Origin: Drosophila persimilis
Taxonomy: Eukaryota; Arthropoda; Insecta; Diptera; Drosophilidae
DNA: 64,000 nt
Assembly (NCBI RefSeq): GCF_003286085.1
Contig: NW_020825322.1
Span: forward strand, 558,001-622,000
Reading direction: 5' to 3'
Shown here: positions 25,862-38,664 of the stretch, in pieces
How the letters are laid out: every line of letters starts with the position of its first letter
Position numbering within the stretch: position 1 is the stretch's first letter
Notes under the pieces: model-generated
Told to the model about the DNA's origin: nothing
The model's database searches: none
What the model saw: only the letters and a program-made list of their open reading frames with translations
Translations under genes and position numbers: made by a program

Positions 25862-26193
25862 GGGGACATTTCCCATTGACTTTTCAGGAACAAACTTCAA
25901 TATCTGTCGGATATGCCCAGATCCTACCCTAAGCTATTAAAGAAAACGCATCCCCATCCCCAGGTGCATTTTTAGCTGCTCCCCAGAAAACATTTTGTGA
26001 GGGCACACACAAAGGATCCTCTTGAAGGACTCCTGGCCTGGCCTGTCCTGTCCTGTGTCGCCCCAACGCCTCTGCCACTGCCACTGCAACTGCCGATGGG
26101 GAAAACGGTAAAGGTTGCACCTGCCCAAATGAGCGCGCCGTCGATCCTTGGTGCATCCTCTGCAGCGGGTTCCAGCTGCCTCTCCTACAGGTG
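25862..26193. promoter_or_regulatory. Candidate proneural-responsive enhancer: four E-boxes plus NF-kB-like sites
   Basis: E-boxes are at 25961-25966 (CAGGTG), 26118-26123 (CACCTG, which reads GCAGGTG on the - strand), 26173-26178 (CAGCTG, reading GCAGCTG on the - strand) and 26188-26193 (CAGGTG). GCAGGTG and GCAGCTG are the preferred sites of Achaete/Scute/Ase-Daughterless dimers. NF-kB-like sequences GGGGACATTTCCC (25862-25874) and GGGGAAAACG (from 26097) flank the boxes; sensory-precursor enhancers of AS-C genes are known to combine E-boxes with kB-like alpha boxes. No open frame in the block looks coding. Function is inferred from motif composition alone. Confidence 0.4.
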
Positions 26194-29100
26194 CGCGTGT
26201 GCCAAGACCTGGTAATGGGAATGGGACAGAGGGAGAGGTTAGATATTGAAGAGGAAAATAAGATAGATAGAAAGAGAGAAAGAGCTGTTGCGGGAGCGAG
26301 AGCGTGTGCCCGCAGCTTATCTCTTTATCTAATTTGCATAATCCATGTAGGACTCATGCCCAAAAATCCTCGATCTCTTTTCTTCTCTCTCTTTCCGCTA
26401 AGCCGCTAAGGTGACGTCAGCTTTTTCTTTACGAGTATTATGAAATTTACTGCTAGTAGTGCCCCCCCCAGTCCCCGCTTCCGTGACGAGCGGAAATCAC
26501 AAAAATGAGTTCGCTTTCCGGTGAGATCTGAAGAAAGGGGGAAATCTCTTAAGAGTATGTTGCCAAATTGAAATGCAATAAAATTTACACTAGCAACAGC
26601 AACGGCAACAAATCCATTACAATACTCGTACAACTTAATACCCTCGAAAATAAACGCTTCGTATTGTAGCATAGTCATCAGACTTTGATTTTATTTAAAT
26701 AAATTTTGGTTGGATCATTTTTAGGCATAAAATATTTACTCGCCCTAAGTATTATTTTTTTTCAAACGATTGTTCCCATGGCAGTTGTATGACATTGTGA
26801 AATGGTCGTTTCTGATCCATACTGACTGAAAAATCTAAAAGGCTTTGCAGTCATAAACCTTCGACAGGCAGAATATGCATATATTTATTTATATGGAATC
26901 CGAAATGCTATATTCTTTACTCTGCCAACATCTGATCAAAAGCATATACCCCTTCAACGGTATAAGAGCAACAACAGCAGCAATTACGCTGCACTTGAAT
27001 ATTGCACTGCTCTCTGTGGCGTGGTCTGGCCGGTACCTCCTGCTGCTTGTATGTGAACTGCTTGAAGAGGACGAGAGCACCACACAAAACAGTCAAATGC
27101 GATGTGATGGGAGGCCGTGAAATGAAAGAAATGAACGAGGCTTTATCTAGGGACTCACATTGAAATGAAATTAATACTTTACAATATTTGAAAATGATTT
27201 TCCATTAATTTGTACAGATTGATATGATATATATATGATATCTTTAAGCGATATAAAGACTGTATTGTAGGCTAAATCCAGGTTCATGAAATTTTTGCAG
27301 CCTTCACACAGATGCAGTCCGCGAAGACGGCGACAGACAACGGAGCAAAGTGCTGGACCGACAGACAGACAAACGGGCGAATGTTGAGAGAAACGACGCT
27401 TTCCGTTAACATCAATCTTGCCGGACAGACAGACAGACAGACGGGCAGACGTACAAAGCGAGGGAGAGCGATTCCGCCATAGGCTGTGTGTATGTGCATG
27501 ATGAGGAGAGCTGCAGGTCTAACTAAATGACCTGAGGACTATTGTGATATTTTATTGTATTAAATCGCATCCGACACACCAAACACAAATGCAGTAAGAA
27601 AGAAAGACTAGCTTCGGGCGATCGAGGCGTTTGATACCCTACCGGAACGGTCGATGATAGGGCAGGGTCTACATAGGAACGTTTTGTTATCCACTTAAAA
27701 TGCTTTTATTTTGTTTTACTTATCGTTTCTAAGTGAATTATATGATATGGATATCGGATATAGGATCATGCTTCTCAAGATTATGCACATATGTACGTCC
27801 TGATGTACATACGTATATTTTTATGTACATATACTTCATCTTTTTTTTGGTCAAAAATGACACCTTCTTTGAATTTACAATGTATTGGGAGAACCATAAT
27901 AACCCTTTTTGAGGGTATAACAAGCAAAAGCAAAAGCAGAAGCAGAGACGGATATGCAGGAGGAACGAGTCGAGGAGCAGCCGATGGGGAGACGGCCACA
28001 GGAAGCGCCGACTTGCGCCAATCTTTTAAGCGTGTTATTAGTGTTTCGGCATATTTATTTATTATCATTTTTGCTACAAAAAACTCTACACAGATTACCA
28101 GCGATGCTTTGTGTGTCTGAATATGTGCTTTGGAGAGTGGGGCGAACAATCGTGACGAACAAAAAAACTGCTTCATTTACTGATTCATCTGATGCTTTAT
28201 CTACTGCCTCTCGTTGTTCGGGCGATGGTGCCCTCTCTCCTGCTCGGTAAGGCGGCCCCAATCAAGCCTTTTGATTACTTAACTTGCCCCCTGATTGTGG
28301 CCAAATGCCACATTGATGACATAACTGGCAGCCAGTTTCCGTCAATAATTTGTACATTTTCAAGTGCAAGTGCTGAACTTGAATTGGACCATGGGGAATT
28401 GGTCAGTGCCCATTGCCCATTGCCCACTGCGCATTGGGATGGGATTGGATTCTTGACCGGCCATAGGGACAGCCACCATTCCAAATGCTCGGTTCAAGAT
28501 CATTGACCGCTCGTCAGCTCGCCGTCGACATCAAACGGATGACGGACGACCCACGGACATCCACGAAGAACAATTTGTTTAATTATGCCGCAGGCGGAAG
28601 AGAGAAAGGAACAGGCCGGCAATTTTCGGGGATGAGGTGACAACGATGCGACATGATGAAGACCTCTCCCAGCTGCTGATCGACAGTTCTCCTGCTCCAA
28701 CCGCACACTCTTCTACTCTCCTCTGTTGTGCCACGCTCTTTCGCGTTCTCCTCTTCGCTCCTTTACCCACTTTCCTGCTCAAAGTGTATTTCTATAGGGC
28801 GAGGCACTGCTAGAGAGCGTCATTACAGTAGTTGCTTATTACAGATCCGAGCAAACAGCTCAAACGCTATCCGTTTTTCCGCTCTCAGTTTCTTCTGCTC
28901 CGTCCAGTTCTTCCACTCGCCCTGTCCATTCTACTGCTTTTCCCACTCTCTCATGGGCCCGCTTATGTCTCCACCATCATTATCAATTGGGCAATTTCAG
29001 TTGTGGCGCAACTTGTTAGCACACACTGGCATCGGCATCGGCATCGACAACGACATTGGCATTGGCTCCGGGTCCCGCATGTGGCGACGACGACGTCATC

Positions 29101-29276
29101 TCAGCTGTCAGTCTGTTGACGCAGCCAAGTCAAGCTGCCTGCCAGAAGCTGCTCCATCCAGCGGCCGCAGATCCAGCTCCCATATCATTAGTTGTAATTG
29201 ATCCTGTGTGATCTTTTGATTTTGCGTCAACGCTGACGTTTTGCATATGAACAGCCGCAGCGACGATACCAAACAC

Positions 29277-29394
29277 CAGCAGCGACAGCAACAGCCACAG
29301 CGACAGCGACAGGGACAGCAGCAGCAACGTCGATCTTCTGGTGCCCCGAGCCCGAGCTTGAGCCCGAGCCCGAGCCTGATGCCGAGCCTGATGC
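29277..29394. repeat. Adjacent CAGCGA and GAGCCC hexamer arrays
   Basis: Two different imperfect hexamer arrays lie end to end, at 29277-29328 and 29346-29394. They produce artificial Gln/Arg-rich and Pro/Ser-rich frames. Confidence 0.75.
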
Positions 29395-31632
29395 CTCTCA
29401 TGCTTGGGCCCTGCCCCTCATTAACATGATCATCAACGCTGTCGTATTTGCTCGACTGCCGGTAAATTAAAACAAAAACAAAAAAAGCAAAAGGCAAAAA
29501 ACAAAAGCAAAAAGTAAAATAAATGAAAGTAAAATATCAGAAATCAAGAAAGTAAGCAGTGGTTAAATGATCGACCAGCGGATACCGCAAGCAGGGATTT
29601 ATTTGTTCCAAGGAGTAAGGGAGCTTAAAAGCGAGTTGTAAAGCAGTTGTAAGAGCTTAACAGAGCGCTGTGAATGCCGCCAAGCAGTTCTTGAACACCA
29701 AATAGAAGGAGATAAATACTCGTACTTATGATATGCAAACACATACATACAAATATAATATTTAATTTGTAATAAAAAGGACCCATAAACCGAACCTACC
29801 CTCGATATTAATAACTCATTGGGTAGCGCCGGTGATCTCTGCGCTCGACTTCACTTTGCATGCGGCCCACGTCGCGATGCGTCGCCGTCGCCGCCAGCTC
29901 CTGCCGTTGCGTCGCGTTGCGTGTGCCTCACGAGACGCCACCTTTTCTTGACTGCCTGGCCACACCGCTCTTCTCCGCTCCGCTCCACTCCACTCCACCC
30001 CATTCCCGTGAGGCCCCCCCATGGTCCTGCCCTGCTGCGCATTTATGCTGGTGCCCGTAATTGCCCCTGGAACTGGTGCTGCTGCTGGTGCTGGTGCTCT
30101 TGCTGTTGCTTGCGACAGAGTCCTGAGACCTGGTCCTTGCCATAATTTAAATAGTTACTGCGGGCGAATACTTTGCTAAGTGCCGTCGTTTGAGTACGAA
30201 AGCCAGCCCCCGATCCACCCCAAGAAGGCTCTGTCCAACCCCAGCACCGGCTGTGGTACCAAAAATCAAGGAAAAATACTTTTCAATTTACATTTGTTGC
30301 AATGGCTTTCTTCCGCCATTCCCATACCCATAACCATCCCCAACCCCATCCCCCCTCCTTGAGCTTGGGCCTTTAATGTTTTAATTTATGAGCTGAAAAT
30401 TCGTTTGGTTGTTCTCTCCGCAGCCCCCAAAAGATTCGAGTGATTCAAATTCTCAAATTCCCAGTCGAACAGCACCCCCTGGCGAGCATTTAGTGTCATT
30501 TAGCTAATGGGATATAAATTGGTTCAATCGGTTTGGCCCCCAAATTCGATTGCAAGCGAATTTGAATATGGTCTGGCATGAGACGAAGCCCTTGATGGCT
30601 GCTCCAGAGGCAACAGTTTGATTATATCATTACGGTAATATTACGAGGAGTATATGGAAGATTCCTATGTACATTTGATGAAAGTCCGCAGAATTATGGG
30701 GGTAAAAAATCGGCTTTCTTTTGGGCATAAAGTACCACGGTGCAACATTGGTGGAAACTCTTTTGATCTCTGACTGTTTCAAGCTACAACGTATTTATGA
30801 TCGTCATTTAAATTTAATATACATATATTCTTTGGATATTCCTTAGATATAAAATGAGAAATCATGAATTCCACAAAAAATTCCTTTAAAACTCCTTAAC
30901 ATTCAAACTTCTCCTTTCTCAAGGGTCATTCATTGACTTCTTTCTGTATCATAGTCTATATTTTCTCAATGGTATATTCTTTTTAATTAAGGATCTTAAT
31001 ACCAATGATCTGATCAGATCTGCCTCCACTTGGCACCATCCTAGATCAGCTTACAGCTTCTGTACCCTCCCATTCGCCGTATGCCATATAACTCTACTCC
31101 TTCCCCATGCCCATACGGTAGCTCCAGTGCGCCACCTTCTGGCTCTTGGTTTAATGCCTTCCATGGAAAGGGAAGCGCTGATGGCAAATCTGAAGCGCCG
31201 TTAGGCAATCGAGAAGCCTGGAGCTTGATACCCGGGATCTGCCTCTGGTTCTGGTTCTGCTTCTGGGCCGGGACCTGGGTCTGCCTCCGATTTCGGATCG
31301 GGATGTGGATGTGGCTGTGGGTCTGGTTCTGGTTCTGGGGTGGGCGTAGCAAAAGCAAATAAAACAAACGGTACATTTGCGGCCAAAACGAATAAGAGCT
31401 GCCATCCCATCCCGTCCCGTCTTTCCAGATGCGCAGACAGAGAGTGACTGGCATCAGAGCAGTTCCTATCGACAGACGGATCAGTAAATTTGTGAATTTT
31501 TACGCTGCGGCAACACGCGTTCCCCTAATACGAGTAATCGGGATCAGTTCTCCCTTTCTCCACCATATCTCTTTCTATCTATCTTCAGTTCTCTGCAGTG
31601 GCAGTGTGATGAGTGGCTGGCACTGGACACTC

Positions 31633-31669
31633 ACACTGCCACTGCCACTGCCACTGATGATGATGATGA
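31633..31669. repeat. CACTGC then ATG tandem repeats
   Basis: About four CACTGC units are followed directly by about four ATG trinucleotides. Confidence 0.85.
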
Positions 31670-32715
31670 CGACCAGAAAGGTTTCCATCCATCCATCCAA
31701 AGTTCGGCCAGCTCTGCAGCTCCTCCTGATGGTGTTGATTGTGCGCCAGTCAAGTGTAAGCTGCACATTAGTCAAAAAGAAAGAGAAATATTCGTACAGC
31801 CAAACTAAAGCAAAGAAACGAAACGAAACGATAAAAATGTGAAGAGAAAAATAATAAAAATAAAGAGTACGAGTAGCTGGGAGAACTTAAGCGGCTTATG
31901 CCAGGAGTCCCGGGCGGTGGACGGGTGGTTGGTGGAAGTCCCATGGCTCCATGAATGAAACGAAATGAAACTCGATTTGGAACTGGAATTGCGGATCAAC
32001 ATTGGGGCTTTGTCGCTGTCTGCATCTGAATGGACTGCCCTGCCATGGAAGTCGCTCCGCTTGTAGTATAACCGGACGTAAGTGGGTACAACGTATTGGA
32101 ACGTTGGAATTAAGAAAATTCTAAACCGATTTATGTCTCTTAGATAGTAAGGAGAGAAAATTTAGAACAGTCTTCTTTCGTGGATGTATAAGATAGGGAA
32201 TGATTTGAAGGATCTGTGAATCCTTTTGTCTGGAATTTCATTTTTAATGATCATGGCAATGGCTGAGAATCCACTATACTAAATTTTAATAGTTTTTGGA
32301 ATCCGAGGATCTTCAGGATCTGGGCGTACTCACACAAGCGACTTGTGCGAGAGGAATGGCGCAGATTTCGTGGCTTCAAAAAACCGCTCTACCGATGAAA
32401 CTAAATCTAAAAACCCACCCATTCTTCGGTGATAACCTTCGTCAGGGCATCAAGCGTTCGTATTGGGTATGGAGGCATTTCCTTTCCTGTTTTAATTATA
32501 AAGAACAGCAGCCCAAAAGACCTGTGTCTGCACCGTCGATTCAGTCTCTGTCTGAGGCTGGAATCCGACTTGGACTTGAAGCGGGATCGGGTCTTAATCC
32601 ACTTGTTCAAACGCTGTTGATATTCATATGCTTTGTCAGTTGATTCGCTAATATGACGTCTGATGCGGCTGCGAAAATTTGCACTTTTGACTTGGGCGCA
32701 CAAAACTTTTAATTT

Positions 32716-32768
32716 GGCCCTGGCCCTGGCCCTGGCCCTGATGCTGGCTCTGGTGCTGGTGCTGGTGG
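32716..32768. repeat. GGCCCT hexamer array grading into GGTGCT
   Basis: Four perfect GGCCCT units are followed by a GCTGGT-type tract. Confidence 0.85.
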
Positions 32769-35034
32769 AGGCACAAAATAAATAAAGCTTGAATAATGGC
32801 TAAGCTACCTCAGAGGCAACGATCGGTCCCTTATCCTCACTGTCCCACTCTCTCGTGTCTCTTGTGTCTGCCCCTGGACCCATCCTGGGATCCCATCCAG
32901 AGTCACTCATTAAACACAATTTTGACTGGGGATCTGGCTGGGCCGGCATCGGTTGGAGGCATCACAAATTGTGGTCGAAGGAGGAGAGAGTGCGAGTCGT
33001 GTGGAGGTTGTGTGTGTTTGATTTGGAGGCGATTTGATTTGGATGCACGTGTTGAGGAGGAAGTGGCTCCATTCCACGATGTGTTGCTCGCTCATCAGCG
33101 ATAATGATGGGCAATTATATGGAGAGCGGTCCTCAGAGCTTCACTCCTGCAGATATGCACTGGTCTTAGCCGCAGTCTGAGCCTCAGTCTCTGCCCCCTG
33201 CTCCAGCCCCAGAGGAGCCACGCGACTGAGAGCTCTTGTCACTTCCACCATTGATATATTGGATGGCAGACAGGTATGACTACGAGTACGAGTATCTTTG
33301 GCCCTTTCCTTTGCTGTAGGCAAAGGGCCTCTTCTAATGCTGGGCCACTTCATTAGCCATTCGGTACTTTTAATTATGCGCGCGGCTCGAGAAGAATTTT
33401 AATTTGACTCCTGGATTGGATCCATTCAATGACTTTGTGCACCTCCAACTCCCTCTCCCCCTATCTCTCTCGTTCGTATAGAGTGTGTCTGTGTGCAATT
33501 CATTGTCAGCAAACAAATGCGGTTCCAAGGTGATGAATGCGCGGCAGCCACGCACAGGCCGGATCGGGCCATTGGCAGTCCCAATCGCCGTCCGAGTTGC
33601 AGGATTCTATGCCGCATTATGCACACAAATTAATTTATGTGCAATGCTCAAGTCAGTCATATCCTGTAGATCTGTTCGGGATGCGGAATGATGGGTTTCG
33701 CCAGTTTGGGGTTCTATCAAAGATTCTCAAAGATTTCTTCTCCCTTACATTTATTTCATACACTTCAGTTTCCTTTGGAGTTACTCTGGAGTTATTCTTT
33801 CTTACAAAAATGTTCTTTCTATTGTATCGTGGCCCGATATTTTACTCATCCTGAGGTTGGGGAGAACTTCCCCCTAGTCAAATATATATTTCATTTTCCG
33901 TCTAGGCATAAGTAATCTGCAATATTTTGCCTTTAGAATGAACTTGCATTCTGGATTCATTTTTTTTAAATTTCTTTTTGATTTAAACTTATTGATTATT
34001 TTGGAACTTTCATAGGAATTTACGAATTTATATCTTTATTTATTTATTTTTCTTGAGGAGCTATATATTATTATATGTTCGCTTCTCCTTCCATCGATTT
34101 CCAGTGTTGTATTATTTGGCCTCTTCTATAAAGGATTCTGGTGTCTGTCTGACAGATGTCCTGTCCCCCTTTTAGCACTGGGTATCCCGATGGTCCATTA
34201 TTTTAGCATCTTCTTGATGGCATTCCTACTGGTTCACACCGCAATTTGTGCTGGACTCTTTCTGGCCATTGGTTTGTTTGTTTGTTTCTTTCCTTTGGAT
34301 GCTCCCGATTCTTACTCTGATTCCGATCCCAATCCCAGTCCCGATCCCGATCCCGCTGCTACTCCTGCTGCTGCTGCTGCTGAGAGCGAGCCGCGCAATT
34401 ACGCGCTGCACTTTGATTCTCTCCCTTGCTCCACGCTCTTCTGGGCTTCTGGGGCAAGCAGTCTCCCCTTTTGGCTTGCCACACAATTCAAAATGTTCGT
34501 GTTTAAGCGCTATTAAGTGGCAAAAATCGCGCGCGCATCAACTCCAAGACATGGTTGTGGCCAGTGCCGGGGCGGGGGCAGGGGCCGGGGCCGGTGGGGC
34601 TTGAGGTTTTGGATGGAGTTAGACCTAAACCTTGGGCCGACGCTGCAACTGCGACAGAAACTGTGGTCGTGGACGTGGATGTGGCCACGCGCATGCCCAG
34701 TGAATGGAGCACTCGAAATTGGAGCCAGAGAGATGGCCAGTCCAAATCTGGGGGCCGCCTGCGTGTTGCTTATAATTAAAAAAAACATGCCAAAGGAGCT
34801 GGACAGGAGAATGTTGGGTGTAGGGTGTGTAGGGTGTGTAGGGAGTGGGGAGTGGAACTTAGAGCAGGCAACAGCAAAATCAACTTATTTGCCTTTCCAT
34901 TGAAATAATTAGTTCAAAGTTAAATATTGACTGCTCAGCCAGGGTCCAAAAAGTGCAACCCAAAAGCGAACCCAACACCGAACCCGATCCGGGAACGGAG
35001 ACGGAATGGAAGACTGCGGATGGAAGACTGCGGC

Positions 35035-35059
35035 TTGGGGATTGGGGATTGGGGATTGG
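35035..35059. repeat. GGGGATT heptamer repeat
   Basis: Three tandem GGGGATT units. Confidence 0.85.
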
Positions 35060-38000
35060 CGACCGGGGCGCGGAGATGTGGTCTTATCGCATTTAGGCGC
35101 GGAATTAATCGATTTGCGTACCGGGTGCGAAAACATTGGTGCGGCTTTAATTGATGCGAGCCCGGCACGACAAGGAGGTGCCCTGGCCCTGAATGTGGTC
35201 GATGGATCAGAGGTCTCTGAGAGAGAGAGAGAGGGAGACTTGATTGGCTCGAGTAGGAGAGGAGAGGTTTTAAGCTATCGCTTATCGATGGTGTTGACAA
35301 TTTGTGCGACAACGCTGAACTATCGTTTATCGATCAGATTAATGGGGAAGGGAAGCAAGATACAGCGACAGAGTGATAAACGGACTAAAGATGGGACCTT
35401 TAGATAGTAGGAGGTACAGATGCGGACTAAAGGACGATAGCTATATAATACTACCTAGATGACTGGATAGGAAGATGCAGAGCTGATGGAAATTAAAGAG
35501 AAGCTACTATAGAAGATGGGAGCTCAGAGTGCTATAATAAGCAAATCATCCAGTCATGGCGATACATATGTACGATAGAGGAGAGCTTAATAGGGATATT
35601 TAGAAGGGGTAAAGGGATGTGTGATCTTCACAGCTCTTAAAAAACACCATTATATAACTATTCGCCTCTATGGGAATGTATGGTTTTAATGATAAGATCT
35701 CAGTAAGTTTGCCTCTGAACTGTAGCTCTGAGGGAAAGCGGAACCACCTAAAGAGGAAAGTTTTGGATTAGGAAAATGTTTTTCCATCGGCTATCCGTAT
35801 ACTATTTAATGGGGCAGAGATAGTGGGTCATAGGTGGCATATCCTTTCTCTCTTCTCTCGTCTTGCAATGCAACTGGGATGGACTCTACTCTTATTGGTT
35901 CACTTCCATGGGAATGTGGCAGCCACAGGCATATAGCCTCTCAGCGGGATCTTAGCAGTGCAGTGGAGTGTGTGGTCCTTGCAGATCCTGCAGCAGCAGG
36001 ATATGCGGCCCAGGACAATGCAGGACGACCATGAATTGCATAAAAGCGAGGCAATGAACAACTCAATTAACTGGACAGCAGAGAAGGAGAAACCAACCAA
36101 AATGCATAAGTAGGCAGTGGCCAAGGAAACGCTGTCCGGTGTCCACTGTCCGCTGTCCGCTGTCTGGGTCTCTGGCTACGGTTTCCGGCCAGAATAATTG
36201 AATTGTCAGGATGGGAATAAAGATGAGTATGGGTCTGATGGTCTGATGAATGGCAAGCGAACCCACACACAGAGCTCAACGAGCGGCGGGGCAGCAGCCG
36301 AGCCCATCAGAACTTGAACAAAACTTAATTGTGGAGATAGAAAGAGAGAGATCCTTGGCCAGGACGGATGTCCGGCCAGGGGTCACTAGCCAGACATTCG
36401 ATGGGGGGGACTCTCAATCTCAGTGGCCGACATCTGACATTTCCCCCCAGAAAAAGTACTCTGTTCTCTTCTGTTCGATCTTCAAAAATTTATAGATCAT
36501 CGATCGTTGAATCGTTCTGTCTGGCGATGACACGCGTTGCCATTTTCCCTGGAAAAACCCCGAAGTGCAGCCAGGACAATGCAGAAATCGGTAAACAAAA
36601 ACCCTCGATTCCCTCTTGGCCAGACCTGGTCCTGGTCCATCCCCGCCATTGTCCTGCCATCTTTGCGTGTGAAAAGTGCACAAAGGACCAGAGCTCTGGC
36701 CAAATACGTATTCAATTAGAAATTTACGATGTCTGGCCATTGTCTGGCCGTTGCGTTCCATTGTCCTGCGCTGCTCTATGGAGCGTGCAGAGCGTGCTGC
36801 ATATCAAATCCATTTTCACTGTTACTGAGAATCGCATCCACGGATCCACGACGAAACTCAAGCTTTCCGGCCATCTCTAGGGAGAGCTCGGTTATCCTTT
36901 TGGCTATTGCTAGATTTTCTACCATTTCTAGCATAGCCTTGTAGCGGCTTTGCATCAGTCCACTAACTTATTCTTTCAGGGCACTCGTAAAGGTAAATTA
37001 ATTTCATATTCTGATCTGATCCTAACTCTCTCTTCCTATTTTCGAGATCGCTGTTGCATACAATTTTTCTCTATCATTGCAGGGCTCCCTAGTGCCTGGT
37101 CGCCTGATTTCCCTCTAATTCGTGAATCCTCCTTCACTTCAGTCTGCCTTGGAGACTTTCGATCCTCTTCAGTCGCTGTAACGCTGCGTTCGCTGGCCGA
37201 ACGTCGGTTGGCCACGTTTCTGCTCGTTTCGCACATAAAAATTAATACGCATTTTTAATCGCCGGCAGTCCGGTCCGGTTTACGGCCACTCAACCGCTCT
37301 CAACCGCTCAACTTGCTGTTCAGTTAGTCGCGTTTATGGTTACTGATTTATTCCAGAGTTATGCCAGGCAGAGGGCAAGACCAGAGGGATGGCCAGTGGC
37401 CAGTAGTTCATAAAAATTTGTCAATTTAATTGAACTTACAATTTTTAGAATTGTTTCGGTCTCGTTAATGTCGAATTCGGCATTGTTTTTGCTCAGCTTG
37501 AATTTTAGAATTTTTATCATGATTGAAATGGGCATTGCTCGGTAAATTTCACAATGCCACTTGTGAATAGCAAAGTCCAATCGAAATTGGCCACAAATAT
37601 GCAGTCGATGGGGTCGAAGTCGACCGGATGGAGTCTCGAGGTCGTGGCCGGTACGAAACGTCTTAATCAGGGCTAGAGGGACGAGAAAATCAGCTGGAAG
37701 AGCACCAGGTGCCCCAGCGGAAGGTGCCCCTATGTATATATTCTTTCTAAGTAAAGAATTCTGGAAATAGCTTACAACATAATAACTATCATATCAATCT
37801 GTTATTAAAACAAATAAACATTAGAACGAAAATTATAAGTGTTTCCAAATCAAAAAAATCTTTATTGAACATCAATGAAGTCTTGAAAATTGTTACACAT
37901 CCTTTCCTTTGCGATTCGTTTTTTTCTGGAAATTCCACACTGCATTCATTTACGATCCAGCAAACGATCGCTAAACGATCACTAAACCAACGAATGGTTC

Positions 38001-38402
38001 CCCAATCATTTCAACCTGCGAGTACAATTATCCGCACTTTGTTGCCATCACATAACATCACTTCACATCGGATCCAACCCAACCCAACCAGCAGTCGTCC
38101 AGTCAGGCAGTCAGGGAGTCAGTCAGAGAGTCAGAGAGTACTAGCCCAGAGGTGGGTTCGGTTTTCAATTTGGTCATCCATTAGCTTTTATTGATTTTCG
38201 TGCAAAATTTTTCTAATTTGCAGCCCCCCAAAAATGAATGCAAAAAGATGCGTTACACCCAGGTCCCAGCGCCAATCGCCAAAGGAGGAGAAGGAGGAGG
38301 GCAGTGGACTGTGGACAGTGGACAGTGGAGACCAACCTTGGTGGCAAATATTGACTGGCTGACTGACTGCTTGGGTGGTCCCATAGCAGCTCGCCAACAG
38401 GA

Positions 38403-38452
38403 GCATCATCATAATCATCATCATCATCGGCATTGGCATCATCATCATCATT
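38403..38452. repeat. ATC trinucleotide tract
   Basis: Two ATC runs, separated by a GGCATTGGC interruption. Confidence 0.8.
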
Positions 38453-38638
38453 GGAGGAGCGCTCCGAACGCCGAACGCTCTGTTTAAAAAATCAACTCAA
38501 TTCGCTGGCATGTAAAGCAAATGAGGCGCGTTTTATGCAAAAAGAAAAGGCAAAATAAAAACGAAAACGAAATGAGAAAAATACGAAGAAAAATAAAACC
38601 ACAAAGAAGATTTTCTTCATCGAAGAACCGATGGTTTA

Positions 38639-38664
38639 GATACCCTTTCGGTCCATGCTTCTTA
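38639..38664. repeat. Second short copy of the GATACCCTT-headed sequence
   Basis: It reads GATACCCTTTCGGTCCATGC and is closely similar to 16362-16390 over about 26 bases. It is probably a remnant of the same dispersed repeat. Confidence 0.35.

Larger units (their letters stand above)
26194..34000. other. Gene-free DNA between ase and pcl, first part
   Basis: No credible gene. It contains many short repeats: CAGA at 27423-27443, CAGCGA at 29277-29328, GAGCCC at 29346-29394, GCTGGT at about 30079-30110, GGTTCT at about 31239-31340, CACTGC followed by ATG at 31633-31669, and GGCCCT/GGTGCT at 32716-32768. Scattered E-boxes include 28670-28676 (GCAGCTG on the - strand). A GATACCCT motif lies at 27633-27640, with an AGGGTAT on the other side near 27914. 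Confidence 0.5.

Noticed and set aside
27633..27920. ATACCCT ... AGGGTAT considered as terminal inverted repeats of a small transposon
   Set aside because: Only seven bases match, no target-site duplication is visible, and no transposase or known internal sequence is seen.
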